A stretch of DNA of 64,000 nucleotides from NCBI RefSeq assembly GCF_902499115.1, contig NZ_CABVPN010000016.1, forward strand, positions 115,992 through 179,991, given 5' to 3'. Positions 53,228 to 60,733 of the stretch are shown piece by piece. The notes below the pieces were generated by a model. It made no database searches. It worked only from the letters and a program-made list of their open reading frames with translations, and was not told the DNA's origin. Origin of the DNA: Burkholderia diffusa (GTDB lineage: Bacteria; Pseudomonadota; Gammaproteobacteria; Burkholderiales; Burkholderiaceae). Both the position numbers and the translations under genes were made by a program. How positions within the stretch are numbered: the first letter of the stretch is position 1; every line of letters starts with the position of its first letter.

Positions 53228-55801
53228 TCAGGTCCCGTACTTGACCAACGGCTGCACGAACGTCTGTAGGTACTTCTGTTCGCTCAGGCTGGCGGTCTTC
53301 ATCACAGTATCAAGCGCCTGCTGTTTCGTGGTCGCGGAGGCCGTGCCTCCCATCTGATGCGCAACCAGGGCCAACCGAGGACTCGGGGCGTTGGTCACGG
53401 CTGTGTCGACCATCTTCTGGTTGCGGGTCACGGCTGCGGCGTAGGCTGCCGGGTTGCGGACCGTAGAGGCTTGGGCTTGCTGTGCGGCCTGGAGTGCCGG
53501 GGACGCGGCCTGCGGGATTGCTCCGTTGCCCTGGAGACCCCTTAGCCCGTTCTGCAGCGCGTAGAACCGCGTCGGATCAGCGACACCGCCCGTCTGCCGC
53601 ATCTCGTTAGCGATGGGACCAAGCACCGGGTGATTCGAGAGGATCCGAAGCCCCGCGTTGGCCTGCTGCGGCGTCAGGTTGAGACCGGACTGCCCGCCCT
53701 GGAGGAGGGTCTGGTATCCGCCGCCAAGCGGCATCCGGGTAGCAGCTTGGAGCGTGTTCCGTTGCTGCTGGGCCGCTGCTGCCTGGGCCGCTCCTTGGGC
53801 CGCTGCGAGCTGCTGTGCGGGTCCTTGGGCAAGGGTCGCCCGCTGCTGCTGGGCTGCCTGCATACCTCGACCGATAAACGCGCTGGCCTGCCCGTTGACC
53901 GCCGCTGCTTGTTGCGCTGCTTGGGCCGTTGCTCGGGCTGCTTGGGCGCTCCGGGCCATCTGTGCCAGTCCCGCAGCACTCTGGACCGCCTGCCCGTGCC
54001 CCTGCTGGGCCAGGAACGCTCCCGCGTTGTCTGCCTGCCCGATTGCGCTGGCGATGTTCGCCGTGCGATTCTCGCGGCCCCCGAGGAGTCCGGTGATTCC
54101 CTCGCGGATCGACTTGAGGTCCAGGAGCGGGCCGATACCGGGAATGAAATGCAGCGCCCCGTTATCAACGGCCATCCGTGCCACGCTAAGGAGCGGGTTG
54201 CTCGACACCGAGACCGCTGCCGTCATCGCAAGGGTTCGTTGCTTCTGCTGGATCGCGTCCGCTACCGCATCCCCCACGCCCTGGGGCAATCCGGGCATGC
54301 TTCGAATCCCCGAGACCTGGGCATCATTGAGACCGCGAGCGCCCTGGAGCGCCCCTAGTAACTGATTGCCGGCTGGCTGGTCGACAATACCGTTGCTGAC
54401 GAGCTGGCGAACATTCGCCCCGGCCTGCTGGGCGTACCCGTTGGCCAGTGCGTTCGCATCCGCTGCTCCCAGCTTGGCCCCGCCCTGGGCCGCTCGGTTC
54501 TGCAGGGCGCTAAGGTCCTGAATGATCCCGGCGTCGCGCTGGGCTGCGACTACGGCCCCGGCGTTCGCCTCCGCTCCTGTCTGCCCCAGGGTCCCGAGTT
54601 GCTTCAATGCTCCCGCAACGAGACCGCGCTTCGGTCCTGCCGCTGCCTGGGCTGCTGCGGTGTCCTGGAGGAACTGAGCAGCCCGCTGGGCCTGAGTCGG
54701 ACCGGTGAAGAGACCGGGGAGCATGCCGCCTGCGGCTCCCAGCGCCATCGCCGTGTTGAGGTCGTCAGGGTTCTGCTGCCCATCGTTGTGGCCCAGGTAG
54801 CTGGCCCCGCCCTCGACACCGCCAGCGACTGCCCCGGCTGCGACACGGGCAATCTTGCTAGCGGTCGGCACAAGCTCGGCTGCTTTACCCGCCAGTGAGA
54901 CCGCGCCGGCTCCTGGGACGAGTGGCGCAGCGAGTTGACCGGCGGTGAATGCTGCCCCGCCAGCTTGGTCCTGCTGCCGCTGTTTCAGTAGCTCGTCCTG
55001 GTAGGAGGTCCCGTTGCGGACGGACTCGGCCAATGCTGCCAGCTTGTCTGCTGCTCCGAAGGTGAGACCGTCGGCCGCGCCTCGGACCGCTGAGTCAACC
55101 GTGTGGAGCGGGGCTGTTTCTAGGCCGTGGCCAATCTGCTGCGCCCCGTTGGAGATTGCGCTGCCGATGTTCGAAAGCGTGGCCCCCGGATGCTGCCATA
55201 GTTGGTTCGCGAACTGCCCGAGGGCCTCCCCTAAGGTCGGGTTCTTGGCTGAGGCCGGGGGGCCTACGTTGTCGGCTGTCCCTGCGACCGCTAACGGCGC
55301 CCTTTGCGGCTGTGCCATAGAACTGCGTGCGGGCCGCAACAGGACGCCTTGTGGGGTTGCCTGCCTTGCAGCCTGCGGGGCCGTCGGAGGGCTTCCTGCG
55401 GATGCGCCTGCGGGGTGAATCTGGGCAAGCATCCCCTGGATTTGGTTCACGGCGTCCGGATCGTTCGCCGACTGCGCTCGCTGGAGACCGTCTGCCAACC
55501 GAGGTCCAAGCGCGTCCGAGAGTTGGCCCATGGCATCCGAGTCCTGGGCCGCTGAGGCTCGCTGATATGCGGCTAGCAGCTTGGAGACCGGGACCGTCGA
55601 AAGGTCCGTGGGTGCGGGTGCGACGCTCGGCTGTGCCGCTTGGGCCTGGGCAGGCGCGGTGACTGCTGGGTCTTCGCCTGCGGGCTGGGTGTCGACCGTG
55701 GGCGAGGTGTAGCCTGCAGGGGCAAAGGTTGCCCACTTCCATAAGGAATACTGAGGATGTAGCGTGACTTGGGAGATGGGAATATCGGTTTGATCTGGCA
55801 T
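53228..55801 (-). CDS. Phage internal-virion/ejection-like protein, 857 aa
   Basis: This very Ala/Gln/Gly-rich protein has several weakly hydrophobic Gly/Ala segments (LAAPLVPGAGAVSLAGKAAE, ARVAAGAVAGGVEGGASYLG, AMALGAAGGMLPGLFTG) and long helical Gln/Ala stretches (residues about 600-700). Composition, size and the buried hydrophobic segments resemble internal core/ejection proteins of short-tailed phages. I recognise no specific family. It is surprising in an island that has no capsid or tail genes. It starts 19 bp after the HNH gene, so both are likely in one operon. Confidence 0.6.
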   Translation of the reverse strand: MPDQTDIPISQVTLHPQYSLWKWATFAPAGYTSPTVDTQPAGEDPAVTAPAQAQAAQPSVAPAPTDLSTVPVSKLLAAYQRASAAQDSDAMGQLSDALGPRLADGLQRAQSANDPDAVNQIQGMLAQIHPAGASAGSPPTAPQAARQATPQGVLLRPARSSMAQPQRAPLAVAGTADNVGPPASAKNPTLGEALGQFANQLWQHPGATLSNIGSAISNGAQQIGHGLETAPLHTVDSAVRGAADGLTFGAADKLAALAESVRNGTSYQDELLKQRQQDQAGGAAFTAGQLAAPLVPGAGAVSLAGKAAELVPTASKIARVAAGAVAGGVEGGASYLGHNDGQQNPDDLNTAMALGAAGGMLPGLFTGPTQAQRAAQFLQDTAAAQAAAGPKRGLVAGALKQLGTLGQTGAEANAGAVVAAQRDAGIIQDLSALQNRAAQGGAKLGAADANALANGYAQQAGANVRQLVSNGIVDQPAGNQLLGALQGARGLNDAQVSGIRSMPGLPQGVGDAVADAIQQKQRTLAMTAAVSVSSNPLLSVARMAVDNGALHFIPGIGPLLDLKSIREGITGLLGGRENRTANIASAIGQADNAGAFLAQQGHGQAVQSAAGLAQMARSAQAARATAQAAQQAAAVNGQASAFIGRGMQAAQQQRATLAQGPAQQLAAAQGAAQAAAAQQQRNTLQAATRMPLGGGYQTLLQGGQSGLNLTPQQANAGLRILSNHPVLGPIANEMRQTGGVADPTRFYALQNGLRGLQGNGAIPQAASPALQAAQQAQASTVRNPAAYAAAVTRNQKMVDTAVTNAPSPRLALVAHQMGGTASATTKQQALDTVMKTASLSEQKYLQTFVQPLVKYGT

Positions 55802-55820
55802 GGTGTTGTGTGGTGTGCGG

Positions 55821-56420
55821 TTAGGCCGCGTTGGTTTGGAGGTAAATCGTGTGCTGGCGAGCTATCTGCGCTTGCATATCCCTGACGGCGGCGTCTCGGT
55901 CATGGCCATACCGGCGAACGAGTAACTCAACCCGCGCCCATTCCTGCTCGGTCAGCTCGGGGTCCCAAGCGCCTCCTGGGTATGCGTTGGCGGGCCGCTG
56001 GTCGCGGAAATTGTCAGGATCGAAGTAGTTCGCCTTCTTGCGGTTGAGGCGCTTCGGGATCGCCCCCACGTTGCAGACCGTGTGGAGTCCGGAAGCGATA
56101 TGGTTTCCTTGCCAGTCCCGGGCGATCTTGGCCACTCGGTGGTCGATTTCGTACCCTTCGGGACGGGCCGCGTACGTTGCACGCAAGGTGGGCTGCTCGG
56201 TGCGATACGAAGCGGGTAACCGCCCGCCAGTGATCGTGCGCCACTTGAGAGCCGCGCGGGACTCCCTGTTGCGTGCATTCTCTTCGGCCTTGCACTTGAT
56301 GCAGTCGGCTTTTCCTACGGAATGCGCGGTCTCGCCGTGGCGGTCGCAAGTCCAGGTGAAGTGGCGTTGATCGTTGGCGAGGGCCTCGGCTGCTGCTGCT
56401 TTCTTGGTGATCGTCTTCAT
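55821..56420 (-). CDS. Zinc-finger HNH endonuclease-like protein
   Basis: This 199-aa protein has a CxxH...CxxC zinc module at residues 24-43 (WTCDRHG, then DCIKCKAEEN) and an HNH-type core (YEIDHRVAKIARDWQGNHIA, VCNVGAIPKRLNRKKANYFD). Such endonucleases are common next to phage structural or packaging genes. A smaller paralogue with only the zinc module is encoded immediately upstream, 5 bp away. Confidence 0.7.
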   Translation of the reverse strand: MKTITKKAAAAEALANDQRHFTWTCDRHGETAHSVGKADCIKCKAEENARNRESRAALKWRTITGGRLPASYRTEQPTLRATYAARPEGYEIDHRVAKIARDWQGNHIASGLHTVCNVGAIPKRLNRKKANYFDPDNFRDQRPANAYPGGAWDPELTEQEWARVELLVRRYGHDRDAAVRDMQAQIARQHTIYLQTNAA

Positions 56421-56425
56421 TGTCG

Positions 56426-56704
56426 TTATTCGTTGGTGTCATAGGTGGTGGTCAGTGTTGCCAGTGCTTCCTGCTTTCGGCGTCCATATGCCGCTCGCTT
56501 CAGCTCGGCGCTGCAGGTTCGGCACTTCCCGCCGCCTGCCGTACCGAAGACAGTCAGGCCGTGCTTGTGGCAGGTGAACAGGAATGACTTCAGGCCGGCC
56601 TTGCGGGCTGCTTCGCGTGCTGCGGTCTTCGTGCCGCGCTTCGCATACGGGCGGACGGTTGGATGCTGCTCTGTTGGTGCATGGGGGTTCATTGCGTGAC
56701 TCAT
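56426..56704 (-). CDS. Small zinc-finger protein, paralogue of the HNH gene's N-terminus
   Basis: This 92-aa basic protein contains FLFTCHKHGLTVFGTAGGGK followed by CRTCSAELKRAAYGRRKQEA, the same CxxH...CxxC layout and spacing as the N-terminus of the neighbouring HNH protein, without an HNH core. It may bind DNA or a protein partner. The start is ATG 56704 or ATG 56692. Confidence 0.6.
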   Translation of the reverse strand: MSHAMNPHAPTEQHPTVRPYAKRGTKTAAREAARKAGLKSFLFTCHKHGLTVFGTAGGGKCRTCSAELKRAAYGRRKQEALATLTTTYDTNE

Positions 56705-57434
56705 ATCGGGGGCGATTCATTAAAAAATTTCAGCGGGCCGCCAGCGCATGCGCGGATGCGTGAACGCCCTGCCGGGATGCGCTTGGGAGCCGCTGGTGGG
56801 GTGTGGCTAAGGGGCGAGTGAGGGTTGGAGCCGCGAACGGCTCCCAGAGGAGGGCTTGCTTACTTCTTGTGCAACCGGGCGGCGCGTTTCTTTCTCACAG
56901 AGCCACTAAATCGCGGGTCCTTCTTTCATAAGGAGTGGGTAATTCGGTCACGCGCTCCTGTTGCAGTGTCGACTATTGCTCCCGCTGCGCTTCTCAGGAT
57001 GGTGTCGACTTACCCGCTCGCTGCGGTCTCTTGTTTCTACAGCGCTACCTAATTCGCGGTGGGTCCCTCTGTTTCGCAAGTGTCGACTACCTCTCTAAGC
57101 GGCCCTGTAGGAAGAAAAAATTTTTCCTCCGGGGACCGGGGCTCCCTTCCTTACGTGCATACTTATTCCATGTCCTTGTTTCCAAAGCAGAAAAACTAGA
57201 GGTGTGTGGAAACCGAATTTTTCCACTCATCGGCAATTTTGCGGTAATTTTTTCCCGCATCAATCGACTCTCAGGGAATGCCAGGAAAGCCCGTCCGACT
57301 GTCGCAAGCTCATGCCGCCGATGCGTGATTAGTATTACCAGTGACCTTTCTTTCTACAGGACGGGCTAAATGCAAAACGGCCCCGAAGGGCCGCTAGGTG
57401 GTCGCTGGTCTCCAAGGGCAGTCGCCCGCCGCGG
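56705..57434. other. 730-bp non-coding control region of the island
   Basis: No convincing gene is seen. Features: a perfect hairpin GGAGCCG-CGAA-CGGCTCC (56827-56844); a 35-bp imperfect direct repeat at about 56887-56920 and 57031-57066 (shared words TTTCT, ACAG, CTAA.TCGCGG, GGGTCC); three copies of GTGTCGACT (from about 56967, 57002 and 57080); an AT-rich near-palindrome at 57109-57129; and distant arms AGCCCGTCC (57288-57296)/GGACGGGCT (57359-57367). It may be a promoter/operator or replication control region. Confidence 0.5.
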
Positions 57435-57560
57435 CTAGTCTTCAATCACATAGCAAATGTCTTCCGACCACTCGGCCTCATTCCCCGCGTCAATCACATA
57501 GCAAATGTCTTCGTCCTGCGCTGCTGCCCCGTCGATGATGGTGTAAACGCTCTTGTCCAT
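57435..57560 (-). CDS. Small acidic protein, 41 aa, with internal duplication
   Basis: The frame starts MDKSVYTIIDGAAAQ and contains EDICYVI twice (residues 18-24 and 33-39), each copy from a near-identical 23-bp DNA stretch. AGGATAACGA before the ATG is a good ribosome binding site. It is strongly acidic and has no known family; phage-derived DNA-mimic or inhibitor peptides are a possible comparison (speculation). Confidence 0.55.
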   Translation of the reverse strand: MDKSVYTIIDGAAAQDEDICYVIDAGNEAEWSEDICYVIED

Positions 57561-57627
57561 TCGTTATCCTAAATTTATTAGGTGCTCAATGGGGCCTCTT
57601 CCGCCCCAAGTGGTGCTCAGGTGCGGC

Positions 57628-58215
57628 TCAAGCTTCCCTGGGAAACTGTCGACGGGCGCGGCTGACGGTGGCTTCGGAGACCCCCAGTTCCTCCGCAGCC
57701 TTGGCGATGCTGCCCAGCTCCCACGAACGGGCCGCGATGGCCTCCGCATCATGCTGAACCGGGCGGCCGAGACTTGCCTTGCCCCTATGGGTCTTCCCGG
57801 TGGTCGCGAGGGCCTGTTTGGCGCGTTCCCGGCCATCGTCCGTTCGGGCAATGATGCGATTCCGTTCCATCTGGGCGAGCTGGGCCAGGAGGGTCAGCAC
57901 AAGCTCCCCCGCGTCCCCGGCAATCGGCCCCAGGCCGTGAACGTCGACAATCACACCCTTGGCTCGGAGGTCCCGAACCGTGGTTTGCACATCGATCGAA
58001 TCACGGCCCAGACGGTCGACCGCGTAGACGTGGAGCGTATCGCCCTCGCGGAGATAATCAGCGCATGCCTTGAAGCCCGGGCGTTCCATTGCGGCCACCG
58101 TCCCGCTAACGCCGTTGTCGCTGAATTCCTTGTCGAAAGGTCCGCCCAGCGCAGCGCGTTGGGATTCGATGCTTTGGTCTCGCGTAGATACGCGGTAGTA
58201 AGCGATACGTGCCAT
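57628..58215 (-). CDS. Serine recombinase (resolvase/invertase family)
   Basis: This 195-aa recombinase has the catalytic N-terminal domain (MARIAYYRVSTRDQSIESQR, with the nucleophilic Ser in RVST; YAVDRLGRDS; MERNRIIARTDDGRERAK) and a C-terminal helix-turn-helix (SIAKAAEELGVSEATVSRAR). It would resolve or invert DNA at short dyad sites. Candidate sites lie directly upstream (58235-58330). Confidence 0.9.
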   Translation of the reverse strand: MARIAYYRVSTRDQSIESQRAALGGPFDKEFSDNGVSGTVAAMERPGFKACADYLREGDTLHVYAVDRLGRDSIDVQTTVRDLRAKGVIVDVHGLGPIAGDAGELVLTLLAQLAQMERNRIIARTDDGRERAKQALATTGKTHRGKASLGRPVQHDAEAIAARSWELGSIAKAAEELGVSEATVSRARRQFPREA

Positions 58216-58234
58216 GTTCAGTACCCCGTTGCAT

Positions 58235-58330
58235 CTGTCATAAGTTGGACTGGATTATGACAGTACCATCGCAATTCCACAACAGGAGTTTTGACAGACC
58301 CTGCGCCACGGTTTTGTCGGTCTGTCATAA
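58235..58330. promoter_or_regulatory. Candidate res site of the serine recombinase
   Basis: One perfect interrupted dyad, CTGTCATAA (58235-58243) and TTATGACAG (58255-58263), is 29 bp, the size of a resolvase subsite. A second, TTGACAGACC (58291-58300) and GGTCTGTCATAA (58319-58330), lies about 30 bp further on. All share TGTCATAA/TGACAG. The first dyad starts 19 bp upstream of the recombinase start codon, as in resolvase systems. Confidence 0.6.
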
Positions 58331-58408
58331 CTAACAAGTTGTGAGAGGGGCATGGGCATCAGGCCCTATGGGAGAATCGCCTGTCCAACAACCGACGACG
58401 TATAAACC

Positions 58409-58864
58409 ATGCAACTAATTGCAGATGGCCTCGAAGATGAACCGCCAAACCCCGCCCTTGAAGTCGATGTCATCGCACAGGTACTGTCTTCAAATCGACG
58501 ACGAAAGTGGTTCGATCTCTGTGGGCAAGGCGAAATGTATTTGCGCCGGTCGCGACTGCTGCTGGCAGAGGAAGAGCGCGAAGGACTGGTCATTGCGAAC
58601 ATACGCGTGAAAGAGAATTGCCAACGTAAAGGCGTTTTCTCCAACGCAGTCGCAGTGGTCGAAGAGGCCGTCGCCCATATGGGCCTCAGCTACGTCTTTG
58701 TCGAGGTCATTGTGAACCCCGTGCTCATCCCGGCGCTCGAGAAGCGGAGCTACACCATACGGCGAACGAAGAACGGCCCTATTGATTTGGATGGCCGCGT
58801 ACTCCCAGCGTCCCGGGATGTCATCGACGCATACAAGCTCCTCAGCGAGGCGCGGTCAGTCTAG
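58409..58864 (+). CDS. GNAT-like acetyltransferase-fold protein
   Basis: This 151-aa protein has an acetyl-CoA-binding-like segment (NCQRKGVFSNAVAVVEEAVA) and the following GNAT strand/loop (YVFVEVIVNPVLIPALEKRSY). The substrate is unknown; such proteins occur in phages and islands. The start at 58409 has no strong ribosome binding site. It is divergent from the serine recombinase gene. Confidence 0.65.
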   Translation: MQLIADGLEDEPPNPALEVDVIAQVLSSNRRRKWFDLCGQGEMYLRRSRLLLAEEEREGLVIANIRVKENCQRKGVFSNAVAVVEEAVAHMGLSYVFVEVIVNPVLIPALEKRSYTIRRTKNGPIDLDGRVLPASRDVIDAYKLLSEARSV

Positions 58865-59256
58865 TTATTGGCTATGGATTTGAGTGACGGCGTGCCTCAA
58901 TCGCGCTTTTTCTTTTGGGCCGCGCCGGTCAAAGTACCCCCCATGCGCCGGTTTGAGGCCTTTCAAAAATCCCGGTAAAGTCCTCGCCGCTGTTGTTGTT
59001 GTTCGACCTGTTGAACGGGAGCCGCCGCCCGAAAATTGTCAAAAAGGCCGGAGCAAAAGACCCCCTAGGGCCCCCCGGAGGGTCTCCGCAGAACAGGGGG
59101 CCGGTGTTTCCAAAGGGTGACCCCGGGGTACGGGCGGGGTAGCTCGGGGAGTTCGGCAGGCGCGGCAAGTCAGTACTGCAGACGTTCAGCCGGAGTGCTG
59201 CGCCGGCTAAGTGCGAAAACTCGGATACGGTCTGCGCCGTTGTCCGTGGCTCGAGT
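58865..59256. other. 390-bp spacer without recognised gene
   Basis: It contains GC-rich direct and inverted words (CCCCC/GGGGG clusters at 59060-59130) and a CTGTTGTTGTTGTT tract near 58990. Open frames here have no family features. I see nothing definite. Confidence 0.4.
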
Positions 59257-60204
59257 CTATTTGGTCCGAAGCTCAGATACGTCCAATTTGAAGTCTATGC
59301 CTAGCTTTTCTATTATGGCGGGCAAGACTTGATGAATCACTCTCATGCCGCGCAGCAGTTCATCCATGTAAATGTCAGGGTGCAAACGTGAAGCATTAAA
59401 CCCCAAGCTCTCACTTTCGGCTTCCTCACGTAGATCCTCATCAGACCCGTAGACCATGTTCAAAAGCTCTGCTCGTAGCGGAATGCCAGCGCGAAAGGCC
59501 TTTTCTTTAACGACATTTAGCCACTTCTCATAGTCGTTGGTGATGTTGTCTTTGAACTCTTGAAACTTGGTCGCCACGACCTCCGCTTTCTCGATCTCAA
59601 TTTTGGACGCTGCAAGCGCCAGCAGGCAGGCATCAATCTCGCTGCCTACCGATTCCCACAAGTCCAAGTCGGTGTCGTGAACCAACTCCGAAACGTACGC
59701 GGCGTAGAACCCGTAGACGTTCGTGAACGACTTGTAGATCTTATAGATCAGCGATGAGTAGGGGTTCGCATCAAGCAGGTCCCAGAGGTCATCGGGGCTA
59801 TCCTCGTAGTCGACGTCCAATTCGTTGGGAAACGTTTTGGGCAATTCAACGCCCATCTCTCTGAGGCAATGGAATGTCATCGAGCACAACAGGTCCAACT
59901 CGTCCGTTAAAGGCGGTGTGTCGTACCCCGTTTCCTCGTCTTCGTCGGCAAATTCAGCTAGGTATTGGATTAACGCTTCCCATTTTTTGGCTGCTTCGAG
60001 AGAGCCTGCCAACCGCACGAATGACGGATTCTTGTCGCCAATCTTGGCCATCATGCGAAGCTTGCGCTCCATGTCGAGGGACATGTGCTCATCTTTCTTC
60101 CATTTACTGATTTGAGTCGGGGACACCCCGAGGCGATCAGCGAGTTCTTTCTGACTACAACCCAGGGCTTCCAACGCGAGGTGCACCAACGCTTCACTGT
60201 CCAT
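59257..60204 (-). CDS. XRE-family transcriptional regulator with long C-terminal domain
   Basis: This 315-aa protein begins MDSEALVHLALEALGCSQKE and has a Cro/CI helix-turn-helix at about 12-45 (LADRLGVSPTQISKWKKDEH). The remaining 270 residues are acidic and helical with no recognised enzyme motif. ATG 60204 has AAGGAG upstream and the helix-turn-helix follows at normal spacing; the longer frame is rejected. It sits at the right end of the island facing inward, a typical position for the element's repressor, and has an inverted repeat upstream (60263-60286). Confidence 0.8.
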   Translation of the reverse strand: MDSEALVHLALEALGCSQKELADRLGVSPTQISKWKKDEHMSLDMERKLRMMAKIGDKNPSFVRLAGSLEAAKKWEALIQYLAEFADEDEETGYDTPPLTDELDLLCSMTFHCLREMGVELPKTFPNELDVDYEDSPDDLWDLLDANPYSSLIYKIYKSFTNVYGFYAAYVSELVHDTDLDLWESVGSEIDACLLALAASKIEIEKAEVVATKFQEFKDNITNDYEKWLNVVKEKAFRAGIPLRAELLNMVYGSDEDLREEAESESLGFNASRLHPDIYMDELLRGMRVIHQVLPAIIEKLGIDFKLDVSELRTK

Positions 60205-60262
60205 GGTCAAGGTCTCCTTATGTGAGCAAATTCCCAGCGACGCTTCAATATAGCCATAATTG

Positions 60263-60286
60263 AGTAAATATACAAGCAAATTTACT
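60263..60286. promoter_or_regulatory. Putative operator of the XRE regulator
   Basis: AGTAAAT (60263-60269) and ATTTACT (60280-60286) form an interrupted dyad in an AT-rich patch about 60 bp before the XRE start codon. It fits an autoregulatory binding site overlapping the promoter. Confidence 0.5.
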
Positions 60287-60322
60287 AAATTAAGGGGCTG
60301 GGGGGCTGGGGGTGGGGTCCGG

Positions 60323-60337
60323 GTACAGATTCGATTC
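60323..60337 (+). repeat. Partial copy of the tRNA-Arg T-arm
   Basis: TACAGATTCGATTCC differs at one of 15 positions from the tRNA-Arg T-arm at 46667-46681. It lies 220 bp left of the attR repeat and may be a decayed older attachment site; chance is possible. Confidence 0.35.
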
Positions 60338-60554
60338 CCCGCTTCGCACTCGTATGCCGAGACCCTGGTAGGTGCGCGGCCTCCCATGGGAATGCGATGC
60401 AAACGGGTGCAACAACGTCATCCCCCGAGGTGCTACATTGCCTTCGCGGAGTCTCCCCAGGTTTCCCTTGGCATTTGGCTGGAACCCTTGCTAGGATTGA
60501 GTCTCCGCCCTACAGGCGACCCAGAATAGAACCCTGGACTTTCGAGAATCGAAC

Positions 60555-60571
60555 CCTGTCGGGGGGACCAG
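60555..60571 (+). repeat. attR-like direct repeat (tRNA-Arg 3' end)
   Basis: This 17-bp sequence is an exact copy of 46680-46696. It closes the 13.9-kb island. The next integrase gene starts 163 bp further on, so it also serves as the left end of a second element. Confidence 0.85.
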
Positions 60572-60683
60572 TCATGCCCCAAACCATCCCCAAGATTCAC
60601 AAGAAATCGCCCGCTCAGGCCCGTCTGGCGGCCTTCTAGCTCCCATCGTTACCCAAGGTTGCTCAGTGACAGCCGGAGAAAGT

Positions 60684-60732
60684 GTTGGTATTTTTGTTGG
60701 TATCAGCTGATACCAACAACACAGATACCAAC
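60684..60732. promoter_or_regulatory. GTTGGTAT/ATACCAAC operator array before the second integrase
   Basis: Four half-sites are visible: GTTGGTAT (60684-60691), a perfect 22-bp palindrome GTTGGTATCAG/CTGATACCAAC (60696-60717), and ATACCAAC (60725-60732), ending one base before the integrase ATG. This layout suggests tight autoregulation or arm-type sites of the integrase. Confidence 0.65.
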
Positions 60733-60733
60733 A

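Noticed and set aside
58929..59168. 79-aa minus-strand frame in the 59 kb spacer
   Set aside because: Low-complexity Pro/Gly/Asn-rich product, no ribosome binding site and no recognised family.
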